Assembly (NCBI RefSeq): GCF_021216675.1
Contig: NZ_CP086120.1
Coordinates: forward strand, 1 to 64,000
Source of the DNA: Streptomyces gobiensis
GTDB taxonomy: Bacteria > Actinomycetota > Actinomycetes > Streptomycetales > Streptomycetaceae
Direction: 5' to 3'
DNA: 64,000 nt
The notes under the pieces are model-generated. The model was given only the letters and a program-made list of their open reading frames with translations, ran no database searches and was not told the DNA's origin. Each line of letters opens with the position of its first letter. The stretch's first letter is position 1. Positions 8,604-16,962 of this stretch are shown here, piece after piece. The translations under genes were made by a program, and so were the position numbers.

Positions 8604-9516
8604 CGGGGTTCTCCTGCGAGGTATTCGACGCTGTCGGCGGTGAGTTCCATGAATGCCTCCTCCAGGCAGGAGGTGCGGGTGGCCAGCTCAAGGAGCACGA
8701 TGCGGTGGTGGGAGGCGAGTTCCCCGATGCGGGCCGCGCTCAGGCCGGTCACGGTGAGCAACTCCTCTGCGCCCGAGTGGTCCGGCTGCACCGAAGCCCC
8801 CTCGGCCTTGAGCACAGTCGCCAGCGCGGTGGTGTCGGGCGTCCGCACGGTCACGCTCAGGCGGGTGCCGCGGGCCGCGAACTCCCTCACACTCTCGTCG
8901 GCGATCAGCTCGCCCCGGCCGATGACAATCAGGTGCTCGGCGGTGCTCTCCATCTCGCTCATCAGGTGGCTGGAGATGAACACGGTGCGCCCCTGGGCGG
9001 CCAGCCTCCTGAACAAGGCGCGTACCCACCGCACGCCCTCCGGGTCCAGGCCGTTGACCGGCTCGTCGAACAGGAGCACGGGAGGGTCGCCGAGCAGTGC
9101 CGTGGCGATGCCGAGCCGCTGCTTCATGCCCAGGGAGAACCCGCCGATGCGGCGCCGGGCCGCGGCGACCAGTCCTACTTCCTCAAGGACCTCCTCCACC
9201 CGGCGCCGCGGGATGCCGTTGCTGCGGGCCAGGGCGGACAGGTAGGCCGCTGCGCTGCGTCCGCCGTGAACGTCATGGGCGTCGAGCAGGGCGCCGGCGT
9301 GGCGCAGGCCGCGCGGGTGGTCCCGGAACAGGTGGCCGTCGATGGTGGCGGTGCCGCTGGTTCGGCCAGGCCGAGGAGCATCCGCAGCGTGGTGCTCTTG
9401 CCGGCGCCGTTGGGACCGAGGAATCCGGTGACGTGCCCGGGACGCACGGTGAAGGTCAGGCCGTTGACGGCGGTGGTCTTGCCGTATCGCTTGGTCAGTT
9501 CGTTGGCTTCGATCAC
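8600..9516 (-). CDS. ABC transporter ATP-binding protein (one frameshift)
   Basis: Begins at GTG 9516 ([19 protein letters not shown]). Walker A is GPNGAGKST; then the frame shifts near 9362 ([10 protein letters not shown] continues as [12 protein letters not shown]). The second frame carries the signature [12 protein letters not shown], Walker [17 protein letters not shown] and the switch His ([12 protein letters not shown]), and ends at 8600 overlapping the permease ATG. About 305 aa if the frame is repaired. All motifs are intact, so the shift at a G/C-rich spot may be a sequencing error; otherwise the exporter is dead. The start-side spacer shared with the kinase gene contains a perfect 22-bp palindrome. 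Confidence 0.85.
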
Positions 9517-9588
9517 CAGGCCAACGGTGCCGGGGAGAGTGTCCGTCCGGCATCGGCCCGTCGGCCACACTCGTGGAAGGGCCTGTAA

Positions 9589-9610
9589 CCCGTGGGCGTA
9601 CGCCCACGGG
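9589..9610. promoter_or_regulatory. Perfect 22-bp palindrome between divergent exporter and kinase genes
   Basis: CCCGTGGGCGT/ACGCCCACGGG is a perfect inverted repeat without spacer. It is centred 50 bases before the kinase ATG and about 83 bases before the ABC ATPase start. Absence of a loop argues against a terminator and for a dimeric protein binding site, plausibly the response regulator encoded next door. Confidence 0.6.
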
Positions 9611-9649
9611 CCAATGTCCCGCCGCAGGTCAGGCGATTACGATCGCCTC

Positions 9650-10819
9650 ATGTCCGCCAAGCCGCGCCCCCTGTTGTCCTGGCACCTGTGGCCGGCCGCG
9701 CGGGCGGTCCTGGCCTGGTGCGGGGCCATCACCTACCCGTTCGCCCTGTTCTTCGCGGTACGCGGCAGGCCCTACGACTCCCCCGTCTTGCCGTTCCTCT
9801 CGGCGGCCGCGGTCACGGTCCTGCTCCTCGGGTTGCTGCGCCGCCGTCCACTGCCGGCCCTGACGCTGATGCTCCTTGGTACGTACGCCACGGCGACGAC
9901 AAGTCCTTCCTGGCAGGTCGCATATCTGCTGGTTCTGGCGAACGATCTCGCCGTCGGATACATCGTGGCCACCGGGCCGCGCCGCATCGCGCTCACCGCT
10001 GCCGTCATGACGCTCGGCGTACAGGTCGCCGTCGCCGCACGCCTCGGGACTGGGACGGACGGCTTCGCCCGCACGGCCGTGGTCCTCGTTCTCGCGCTCG
10101 CCGCCGCCTGGATGACCGGTCATGCGGTCCGCGAACGCCGCGAGCACGCCGCGGCGCTGCGCTCGCAGACCGCCGCGCAGGCTGTCACCGCTGAACGGCT
10201 GCGGATCGCCCGCGAGCTGCACGACATGATCGCGCACAGTATCGGCGTCATCGCCATCCAGGCAGGCGTGGGCAGCCGGGTCATCGACACGCAGACGCAC
10301 GAGGCTCGCAATGCGCTGGCCACCATCGAAGCCACCAGCAGGGAAACCCTCGCCGGGCTGCGGCGCACCCTGGGCACGCTGCGTCGTACCGAACCGGGCC
10401 CCGGGCCGCAGGCCGCGCCGCGCGAGCCGGCCCCTGGGCTGGCCGATCTCGACCGGCTGGCCGTGTCAACGAGGGACGCGGGCGTCCGTGTCGACCTGCG
10501 GTGGCTCGGAGAACGACGGCCCCTGCCCCCCGATATCGACCTGGCCGCCTTCCGGATCGTCCAGGAGGCCCTCACCAACGTCGTACGCCACGCGGACGCC
10601 CCCGACTGCCGGGTCACCATCGGCTGCCAAGACGGCGAACTGACCATCGAGGTCGCCGACGACGGCCGTGGCGGCCTCATCTCTGGCACCGGATACGGCA
10701 TCACCGGAATGCGGGAACGCGTCACCCTGCTACACGGCCAGTTCACCGCCGGGCCGCGCCCCGAGGGCGGCTTTCGCGTGGCGGCCCGGCTCCCCCTCTC
10801 CGAAGGAGTACACCTGTGA
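9650..10819 (+). CDS. Two-component sensor histidine kinase (NarL-type partner)
   Basis: 389 aa from ATG 9650. The N-terminal 150 residues hold about five membrane helices with short loops, so there is no large external sensor domain. The HisKA_3 dimerisation box is AERLRIARELHDMIAHSIGV with the phospho-acceptor His in ELHD. The HATPase region has the N-box FRIVQEALTNVVRHA and the G-box DGRGG, GYGITGMRERV. It ends in GGFRVAARLPL. The response regulator start overlaps the TGA. Kinases of this type with divergent or adjacent ABC-2 exporters usually sense cell-envelope stress or the exported drug. Confidence 0.92.
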   Translation: MSAKPRPLLSWHLWPAARAVLAWCGAITYPFALFFAVRGRPYDSPVLPFLSAAAVTVLLLGLLRRRPLPALTLMLLGTYATATTSPSWQVAYLLVLANDLAVGYIVATGPRRIALTAAVMTLGVQVAVAARLGTGTDGFARTAVVLVLALAAAWMTGHAVRERREHAAALRSQTAAQAVTAERLRIARELHDMIAHSIGVIAIQAGVGSRVIDTQTHEARNALATIEATSRETLAGLRRTLGTLRRTEPGPGPQAAPREPAPGLADLDRLAVSTRDAGVRVDLRWLGERRPLPPDIDLAAFRIVQEALTNVVRHADAPDCRVTIGCQDGELTIEVADDGRGGLISGTGYGITGMRERVTLLHGQFTAGPRPEGGFRVAARLPLSEGVHL

Positions 10820-11475
10820 TGACGGTCCGCGTCGTGCTCGCCGACGACCAGCCGCTGGTCCGCAACGGCCTGCGCGTCCTGATGGCCGGCACCCCCGACA
10901 TCGACGTCGTGGCAGAGGCCGGAACCGGCGCCGAAGCGGTCCATCTGGTCCGGGACACCGAGCCCGACGTGGCGGTGATGGACATCCGCATGCCCGGCAT
11001 GGACGGCATCGAGGCCACCAGGCTGATCACGGCCGCCGCTGGGGCGACGCGCGTCCTCGTCCTCACCACGTTTGACGACGACGAGTACATTTATGGCGCG
11101 CTCCGAGCGGGTGCGAGCGGGTTCCTCGTCAAGGACACAGCACTGGACGACATCCTCGCGGCGATCCGCGTGGTCGCCGCCGGAGACGCCCTGATCGCAC
11201 CGAGCGTCACGCGCCGCCTGATCGCAGAGTTCGCCGCCCGCCCCGAACCCGCCCCGCATCCACGACCAGTCGGGAACATCACCGAGCGAGAACGCGAGGT
11301 ACTGACCCTCGTCGGACGCGGCATGTCCAACAGCGAGATCGCCGCCCACCTCTACATCAGCGTGGCCACCGCAAAGGCACACATAACGCGGCTACTCACC
11401 AAACTCGAAGCCCGCGACCGAGTCCAACTCGTCATCACCGCCTACGAGACAGGCCTGGTAACGCCACCTCGGTGA
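10816..11475 (+). CDS. LuxR/NarL-family response regulator
   Basis: 219 aa from GTG 10816, seven bases after GAAGGAG; ATG 10819 is an alternative. The receiver domain has the acidic pocket (VVLADDQPLV), the phospho-acceptor in VMDIRMPGMDG, Thr in VLVLTTFDDDE and Lys in GFLVKDT. The C-terminal LuxR HTH (TEREREVLTLVGRGMSNSEI, then AAHLYISVATAKAHI) is complete. It is coupled to the kinase gene by overlap. The obvious target is the divergent ABC exporter, through the palindrome at 9589. Confidence 0.93.
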   Translation: MMTVRVVLADDQPLVRNGLRVLMAGTPDIDVVAEAGTGAEAVHLVRDTEPDVAVMDIRMPGMDGIEATRLITAAAGATRVLVLTTFDDDEYIYGALRAGASGFLVKDTALDDILAAIRVVAAGDALIAPSVTRRLIAEFAARPEPAPHPRPVGNITEREREVLTLVGRGMSNSEIAAHLYISVATAKAHITRLLTKLEARDRVQLVITAYETGLVTPPR

Positions 11476-11536
11476 ACGCCGAGCACCTCAGTCGGCGAAG
11501 CTCGCCAACCGAAGCACCGAGGCACAAGTTCTCATA

Positions 11537-11643
11537 AACGGGGGGTCCTTTGCCCGAGCAAGATCACTTGAGAGCCGGGGAGTCCCTTCAAACCCCTATC
11601 GGTTCGCACAACTCGTTCTCACCCAAAGGCAGGTCTTACCCCC
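11537..11643. other. Possible terminal sequences of a Tn3-like element
   Basis: Between the response regulator and the recombinase remnant there is a 177-bp spacer. GGGGGTCCTTTGCCC at 11540 and, on the minus strand, GGGGGTAAGACCTGCCTTTG ending at 11643 face each other and both begin GGGGGT. Such GGGG-starting ends are typical of Tn3-family elements, but the similarity is short and may be chance. Confidence 0.25.
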
Positions 11644-11652
11644 TTTTGAGAC

Positions 11653-12530
11653 TTGCATTGTGCGAAAACCCGGGCCCATGACGGGCCCTCAAGAACCCTC
11701 CCGTCCGACGCGGACGACGTCGAGCGCCACCCGTGCCCGCGGTGTGCGGCCGAACCCGGCTCGCCGTACCGCTCGCGCCGCGGCGCGGTCGCCGGCAGCT
11801 ACCACACCGGCCGCTTCACGAGTGCCCCGGCTCTCGAAGCTGCTACGGGTGCCGACACCAGCCGACCGGGGCCCGGGCAGCCGTGGCGGCCCGGTACCCC
11901 GCCCCCGGCACCGATCGACCCCGACACCCCGGGCGCCGACATCCGCATCGGCTACGCTCGCTGCTCGACCCTCGGACAGGAACTCAACTCGCAGCTGGAC
12001 GCTCTCACCAAGCACGGCATCCCGCGCGACAAGGTGTTCTCCAAGAAGATCAGCACGCGCGTGCGCCTCCGGCCCCAGTTCGAGGCCGCGCTCGCGCTGA
12101 CCCAGCAGATCAAGGCCCCACGCCCCACACTGCCGGGTCATCTTCACCGTGTACGAGATGAAGCGACTCGGCCCGGACCGCTGCCGGGGATGTACGACCC
12201 GAGTGGCCCCGGCCGACTGCTGTTCGCGTTCTTCGCAGCGATGGCGGAGACCGAGCGGGAGAACATCCGGGAGTCGACGCTCGAAGGGCTCGACACCGCG
12301 GCTCGCAAGGGCAAGCACGACGGCCGGCCACCCGTCATTACCGACGACATGCTGCACACGTGCTCCGGCGCCGCGCGGGCGGCGAGTCCGTCGAGCAGAT
12401 TCAGCCCGGCCTGATCATCCCCACCGGTAAGGCAAGGGGCAGAGCCCCAGCGTCGCCATCATCTACCGAGCCCTCGCCGAGCACGAGAAGAGCAGGCGTA
12501 CCCCGATCCCGATCGACACCGCCGACACCT
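11653..12530 (+). pseudogene. Serine recombinase (resolvase) with N-terminal Cys cluster, frameshifted
   Basis: The N-terminus (HPCPRCAAEPGSPYRSRRGA, VAGSYHTGRF) is a small Cys-rich module seen in some Streptomyces recombinases. The resolvase catalytic domain follows: IRIGYARCSTLGQELNSQLD with the nucleophilic Ser, then an arginine-containing KISTRVRLRPQFEAAL. Near 12125 the frame shifts and about 25 codons of the family are missing; LLFAFFAAMAETERENIRES restores the E-helix. A second shift near 12358 moves the HTH part into another frame (GGESVEQIQPGLIIPTG). The protein is broken at least twice and cannot be functional as written. Confidence 0.75.
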
Positions 12531-12535
12531 AAGTC

Positions 12536-12800
12536 ATGGCCCAGATCTGCATGAATCTGCTCGCCCTGTTCGCCGACATGGAGCGCATCTTCATGCTCAA
12601 GCGCGTCGCCGGTGCCCGCGAGGCTAAGCGCAAGGGGCGCGGCAAGCGGTCCGGCCCGAAGCCGAAGATCACCCCGCAGCAGCGCAAGGCCATCGCAGCG
12701 CTCATGGCCGACGAAGACCGTGACGTCACGGCCGACCAGGTCGCCGAGGACTTCGGCATCAGCCGGGCGACGCTGTACCGGAACTCCAGAGGGCCCGCGC
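12536..12800 (+). pseudogene. Second serine-recombinase C-terminal fragment (E-helix plus HTH)
   Basis: Directly after the first recombinase, the frame from 12536 reads MNLLALFADMERIFMLKRVA, a serine-recombinase E-helix, then a basic linker (REAKRKGRGKRSGPKPKI) and a resolvase HTH (VTADQVAEDFGISRATLYRN). No catalytic domain precedes it, so it is a separate truncated copy. Recognisable text stops near 12800, although the frame stays open to 13069 with a cysteine-containing tail of unknown origin. Confidence 0.65.
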
Positions 12801-13294
12801 CGAGGTACCGGCCCAGCGGTAGCGTTGCCTCCAGAGGCTCAAGGGGCTATGTCATCGACTGGGGCGACCGGAAGCAAACCCCGTGCAAGACCGGCGCCCG
12901 TTGTGTGGGCGAGGTCCTGCAGACCTACTGCTACCCCGGCCGGTACCGGGTGTGCGCGTGGCGCGTCGAGGCCAAATCACCACACTCGCAGTCCAGCGCC
13001 CGCCTCAACTTCCCCGCCCTACGAAAACCCCTGCTCAGAACAACACCACACCACAGCCCAACATCCTGAAAATATCACCAGATCCACACGTCAGAACACC
13101 ACTCACTCAGTGATCAACAGCAGATTTGTCACATGCCTCAGCCGCTCCAGGGAGGTCGGGAGGAATGTACGGGGGCTCGCTGGGGCCATGACGAGTGCGG
13201 TGGCAGTGACCCCCGGCCGACATCCCAGCCTCACACACCACCCACCGTAATCCTGCCGCACCGTCAGCGTCTGGGTGATTGTGGTCAGTTGTCC
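12801..13294. other. Stretch without a recognisable gene
   Basis: The sequence has low codon bias in all frames and is relatively A-rich around 13030-13130. It lies between recombinase debris and an oxidoreductase fragment and is probably decayed element DNA. No repeat or hairpin was seen. Confidence 0.35.
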
Positions 13295-13529
13295 CGGGAA
13301 CGGCCCCGCACGAAGTTCTCGCGGACCGGTCGAGGACATGGCAGTTGGGCGGGGACGCGGTCGGGCTCCTGCCGTCATCGACCACCACCAAGACCATGTG
13401 GCCGACCTGGCGCAGCGCCCAGCCCGCGTTCAGGGCAGCCGTGCCGCTCCCGGCGATCACCACGTCAAAACGGCAACCGTCCAAGGTCTCAGCGGCCTCC
13501 TCGGGCGAGGGCTGCGATGGGCCGATCAT
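13295..13529 (-). pseudogene. FAD-dependent (thioredoxin reductase-like) oxidoreductase, N-terminal fragment
   Basis: From ATG 13529 the translation contains SPEEAAETLDGCRFDVVIAG, SGTAALNAGWALRQVGHMVL and VVVDDGRSPTASPPNCHVLD, the first beta-alpha-beta unit of a TrxB-like flavoprotein. The dinucleotide motif is GSGTAA instead of GGGPAG. After about 75 codons the similarity disappears, with no substrate or NADPH domain. It is a stub of a formerly larger gene. Confidence 0.55.
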
Positions 13530-13635
13530 GCGGTACACACTCGTAGTACTTTTCCTGATGTGATGTGACGGGTTGTTCTGATCGGGACCGTAACAGCCAG
13601 CACTGGCAAAGCATTTGGAGACAGACCGCCACAGC

Positions 13636-13684
13636 GCTATCCCTCCCAGTGCACGCCGCTGCGGCGTGCACTGGGAGGGATAGC
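13636..13684 (-). terminator. Perfect 24-bp stem hairpin after the 97-aa gene
   Basis: Arms 13636-13659 and 13661-13684 are perfect reverse complements with a single-base loop (T13660). It begins immediately after the stop codon (13685-13687) of the minus-strand gene. There is no U-tract, as is common for Streptomyces terminators. The exceptional perfection also allows a mobile or recombination role. Confidence 0.6.
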
Positions 13685-13978
13685 TCAGGTATCCGGAGAG
13701 GCGAGCAGCACGGGGTGGACGGTCCACTCGGCCCAGCGCCCGGCGCAGCTGAGGGAGAAGCCGCACGGCTGGCCGCGTTCCAGCGCGGCCAAGGCGCTGA
13801 TGCTGCCCGAAACGTCTGCCCAGTGGGCACGGTGCTGCTCGCGCGGCGGGAGGGCCGAGGCAAGAGTGCGGACCATCAACACGAATACGCCGTACCGCCT
13901 CGACCGGAGTGCGGACGGTGGAGGACCGTACATGCTCAGCACCGTCTCGGTCGTACTCGGCGTACGTGGCCACCTCAC
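13685..13978 (-). CDS. Hypothetical protein, 97 aa
   Basis: A soluble protein with GC-rich codon thirds. Segments are SMYGPPPSALRSRRYGVFVL, MVRTLASALPPREQHRAHWA and DVSGSISALAALERGQPCGF. A similar type of short protein of unknown function occurs in Streptomyces, as far as I recall. The start is uncertain: the first ATG is at 13978, but the homologous region begins around TETVLSMYG, and no ribosome site decides. It is followed at once by a strong hairpin. Confidence 0.5.
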   Translation of the reverse strand: MRWPRTPSTTETVLSMYGPPPSALRSRRYGVFVLMVRTLASALPPREQHRAHWADVSGSISALAALERGQPCGFSLSCAGRWAEWTVHPVLLASPDT

Positions 13979-14110
13979 ACCGGAAGCCCGGAGTGCAGGG
14001 CGTGCCGTTCAGTCATGGTGCACACCGCCCTTAGGAGGTCCGGCGTCACCCGTGCACTCCACGGGATTTGCCGCAAGCACCGGTAACTGCCGCCCATGGC
14101 CGCCGGGTTC

Positions 14111-14626
14111 TCACAGCCCGTCATGTTGCCCCTGCACGGGGGCGGAGAGTGTGCGCAGTTCGTCGATCCACAAGCGGGCGCGGTGGGCGATGGCAGCGGT
14201 GACGGCCTCGCACAGCACATCGCCATCCGTGACCGGAACGTCGGCGGCCGGTGGCACGATCCAGCGACGCCCGCAGACAGCCCCGCGCCCGCTGATCCAG
14301 GTCACATGAGAGACGGGGCAGCGGATGACACCAGGGCCCACGCACACGGTGCCGAGCAGCTGAGGCCAGGTCCTCGCGGTCCCCGCCGGGACGATGAACT
14401 CGACCCTCGCCCGGAGAGGGACGTCAAGCACCGGCCCGAGGAACTCGCCGCTGGTTCGGAGCCGGTACACGGCACCGAGGCCGACACTGCGGGTAATCCG
14501 CGCGACATCCCACAGCCGACCGGCGGGAACATCAGCAGAGCGTCCGGACTGCCAAGCGCTGCGGACGTCTGCCTCCCGGGCGCCAGCCGATACGGCCCAG
14601 GACAGGGTAGAGCTTTGGACTGTCAC
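14111..14626 (-). CDS. Hypothetical protein, 171 aa
   Basis: The ATG at 14626 overlaps the stop of the upstream gene at 14623 (ATGA), so the two are coupled. The sequence (LSWAVSAGAREADVRSAWQS, GPVLDVPLRARVEFIVPAGT, WPQLLGTVCVGPGVIRCPV, GRRWIVPPAADVPVTDGDVL) has no catalytic motif or membrane segment. It includes conserved-looking Cys residues in VCVGPGVIRCP. Such a gene next to a small helical partner and an XRE/DUF397 pair is a recurring Streptomyces arrangement as I recall; the role is unknown. Confidence 0.65.
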   Translation of the reverse strand: MTVQSSTLSWAVSAGAREADVRSAWQSGRSADVPAGRLWDVARITRSVGLGAVYRLRTSGEFLGPVLDVPLRARVEFIVPAGTARTWPQLLGTVCVGPGVIRCPVSHVTWISGRGAVCGRRWIVPPAADVPVTDGDVLCEAVTAAIAHRARLWIDELRTLSAPVQGQHDGL

Positions 14627-14949
14627 GGCAGGGCCTCCTCCTCTTGTCCGTCTGTCTGCTTGATGACGGTGAGCAGCGAGGCGACGCAGTCGGCGGCGGT
14701 TTGCAGATGGGCCATGGCTCCGTTAAGGCCGGTGCAGGTGGCGGAGTGGACGTGCTGGGCGCTGAGGATGCGGTCCTCCCATTGCGCCCGTTCGCGGGAG
14801 CCGTACGGTGCCCGGTCGCGGTAGAGGCGGGCGATGCCCAGTAGCGCGGCCAGATGCTGGTGCAGCCAAGCGACGTAGACCCGGAGCGGCTGAGCGCTGC
14901 GATCCTGGTTCTGTGCCAGAGCGCAGGCGCCCTGGATGCGCAAGGTCAA
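14623..14949 (-). CDS. Hypothetical helical protein, 108 aa
   Basis: Mostly alpha-helical with segments YVAWLHQHLAALLGIARLYR, SRERAQWEDRILSAQHVHSA and MAHLQTAADCVASLLTVIKQ. It precedes and overlaps the 171-aa gene. Its ATG lies only 18 bases from the start of the divergent XRE regulator, so both promoters must overlap coding sequence or share a short spacer. No known domain is recognised. Confidence 0.65.
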   Translation of the reverse strand: MTLRIQGACALAQNQDRSAQPLRVYVAWLHQHLAALLGIARLYRDRAPYGSRERAQWEDRILSAQHVHSATCTGLNGAMAHLQTAADCVASLLTVIKQTDGQEEEALP

Positions 14950-14967
14950 CGGAAGCGAAGGCGACGC

Positions 14968-15831
14968 ATGTCACCGGTACCAAGCAGCCCCACCGTGCAC
15001 CGTCACCAGCTCAGTGCCAAGCTGCAACAGCTGCGCAAGGCTACCGACCTGGAAATCGAGCAGGTCACCAAGGAACTGCGCTGCTCGCAAACCCGAGTGA
15101 ACCGGATCGAGACGGGCAAGGGACGCGCAGCCGCCAAGCCGGGTGATATGAACAAGCTATGCACGCTGTAAAGCGTCACCGACGAGAAGAAGATCCAAAT
15201 GCTCCTCTGCATCCTCACCAACTCCCAGAAACGGGGCTGGTGGGAGTCATAGGAGGATGTGCTGCCGTCCGGGTTGGAGGTCTACGTCGGGCTCCAATCC
15301 GACGCCCGCGCAGAGAGGGCCTGGGAGCCGCTGCTCGTCCACGGACTGCTGCAGACCCCGCAGTACGCGCGGGCTGTCCTCGAATCCTGGCCGTCCAACC
15401 GGCCACACGACATCGACGTCCTGGTCCAAGTCCGCACCGAGCGGCAGAAGCTGCTGGCCCGCGAAGGAGAGCCGCTGGAATTCTGGGCGGTCCTGGACGA
15501 GGCAGCCATCCGCCGCCCCCTCGGCGGCCCGGACGTTATGCGCGCCCAGCTGCAGCACCTGGCCGAGACCTCCAGGCTGCCGAACGTCACCCTCCAGGTC
15601 ATCCCTGAGCACAAAGGAGGCCACCCAGGCATGGGCGGCACCTTCTCACTGCTGGAGTTCGAGGAAGATGACCCCGTCATCTACGTCGACTCCCCCGCAG
15701 GCAACCTCTACCTGAAGAAAAAGCCAGACGTACGCCGCTTCACGAGCACATTCGACCTGCTAAGGGCTATCGCCCTCGCCCCCGATGAATCAACAGCGCT
15801 ACTCCACCGCGCCGCAGAGGAGATGCAATGA
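14968..15831 (+). pseudogene. XRE-family regulator with C-terminal DUF5753-like domain, two in-frame stops
   Basis: ATG 14968 follows GAAGG. The HTH is LRKATDLEIEQVTKELRCSQ, TRVNRIETGKGR. The same frame continues to 15831 without indels but contains TAA at 15169-15171 and TAG at 15250-15252. Both sit where relatives appear to have Tyr (KLCTL-stop-SVTDEKK; RGWWES-stop-EDVLPSG), so each looks like a point change from TAC. The second part (YVGLQSDARAERAWEPLLVH, GLLQTPQYARAVLESWPS, LEFEEDDPVIYVDSPAGNLY) is the ligand-sensing DUF5753-type region. It could be translated separately from GTG 15259. The DUF397 partner follows with a 4-base overlap. Confidence 0.8.
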
Positions 15832-16061
15832 CCAACGCCACCAGCCACCCCGAACACACCGACCTGAGCAATGCAGCATGGTTCAAGGCCTCGGCCAGCT
15901 CCGGCAGCGGCGGCTGCATCGAAGTCGCCTTCCCCGACAACGACCGCGTGACCATACGCGACAACGACGACCCAAACAACCCACCCTTCGTCGTCACACG
16001 ACACGTCTTCAACTGCTGGGTCGATGGTGCCAAGAATGGCGAGTTCGACGCTCCTGCCTAA
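15828..16061 (+). CDS. DUF397 domain protein
   Basis: 77 aa with the family signature: WFKASASSGSGGCIEVAF near the N-terminus, VTIRDNDD and a C-terminal VFNCWVDGAKNGEFD. DUF397 proteins are small partners of XRE/DUF5753 regulators in actinobacteria and modulate them. Here the ATG overlaps the regulator TGA (ATGA). Since the regulator carries two stop codons, this partner may be without a target. It is cytoplasmic. Confidence 0.88.
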   Translation: MTNATSHPEHTDLSNAAWFKASASSGSGGCIEVAFPDNDRVTIRDNDDPNNPPFVVTRHVFNCWVDGAKNGEFDAPA

Positions 16062-16260
16062 TGCGAATCCCCTACTTGACTCAGCGAATGCCCTGACCCG
16101 GCCAGCCTCGCCCGGTGTGCAAACGGGCAAACCGAGGGATACCACAAGCCGAACGCACGGCCCGACTGCCACCAGCAATGCGGCGGCCGGACCGTACGCA
16201 TACCGACAGGCCCCCTGCTGTGAATGGTCACGTAATTCCCAGGTTGCTGGCCTGAGGGTT

Positions 16261-16845
16261 CTAGTCGGGCGCCTTCGCGTAGGTGAGGACGAGGTTGCCC
16301 TGCTCGAACACTCGGCTGTCGGTGAGGGTGAAGAGACGCGGTGAGAAGTCGGCGCGGAAGAGGGGGACGCCGGAGCCGGCCACGACCGGGTATTGCTTGA
16401 CGATCAACTCGTCGATCTCTGGAAGCAACTGCCCGGCCAGGTCGGCGCCGCCGCACAGCCAGATGCCCAGGCCCTCCTCCTGCTTGAGCCTGCGGACCAG
16501 TGCGATCGGGTCTTCGGTGGTGACCTCGACGGACGAGTCCGCACTGGCGGTGAGGGAACGGGAGAGGACGATCTGCCGCAGATGGGCGTAGGGGCTGGTG
16601 AGGCCGACCGCCAGGCCCGGGTCGTAGGTGCCGCGCCCCATGACCACGGTGTCGAAGCGAGTGTTGGGCGCATCTGCGCTGCCAAGGGCCGCGCGTTGGG
16701 CAGTGGGGAGGGTCTCCGGGTACTCGGTGATGAGATGCGGGAGGTAGTCCTGCGTGACATGCGGGGAGAAGAAGTCGAAGCCGCCGTCGGGTGCGGCGAT
16801 GAAACCGTCGATAGTGCTGCCGATGAAGTAAGTGAGCTTGCGCAT
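16261..16845 (-). CDS. Dihydrofolate reductase-fold (RibD C-terminal-like) reductase
   Basis: 194 aa from ATG 16845. The start MRKLTYFIGSTIDGFIAAPD and the NADPH-binding region MGRGTYDPGL, then WLCGGADLAGQLLPEIDELI are typical of the RibD_C/DHFR-like family of uncharacterised reductases. The C-terminus VFEQGNLVLTYAKAPD completes the fold. It is soluble. It is divergent from a TetR regulator, with 117 bp between the starts, so regulation by that TetR protein is likely. It is one of three members of this family in the window. Confidence 0.88.
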   Translation of the reverse strand: MRKLTYFIGSTIDGFIAAPDGGFDFFSPHVTQDYLPHLITEYPETLPTAQRAALGSADAPNTRFDTVVMGRGTYDPGLAVGLTSPYAHLRQIVLSRSLTASADSSVEVTTEDPIALVRRLKQEEGLGIWLCGGADLAGQLLPEIDELIVKQYPVVAGSGVPLFRADFSPRLFTLTDSRVFEQGNLVLTYAKAPD

Positions 16846-16962
16846 CTATACCCCCGGTGTCGGGTGACGTTGTCGCGTGAAGGCCGACCACCTTCAACCA
16901 CTCCAGGCATAGTACTCTACGTGTAGTGGATGTAAGAAATTTACTGATGGAGGATCAGCCCC
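16846..16962. promoter_or_regulatory. Divergent promoter region between reductase and TetR gene
   Basis: 117 bp serve both genes. The AT-richer segment around 16908-16945 includes a short palindrome CTAC-GT-GTAG near 16917, flanked by near-symmetric bases, which could be the TetR operator. GGAGG just before GTG 16963 is the ribosome site of the regulator. Confidence 0.4.

Noticed and set aside
8570..9649. Long plus-strand frame in phase with the histidine kinase, extending it by 360 codons
   Set aside because: It is antisense to the ABC transporter genes and lacks domains; the kinase starts at ATG 9650.
15169..15252. Programmed stop-codon readthrough in the XRE gene
   Set aside because: Two different stop codons without a visible recoding signal; nonsense mutation is the simpler explanation.
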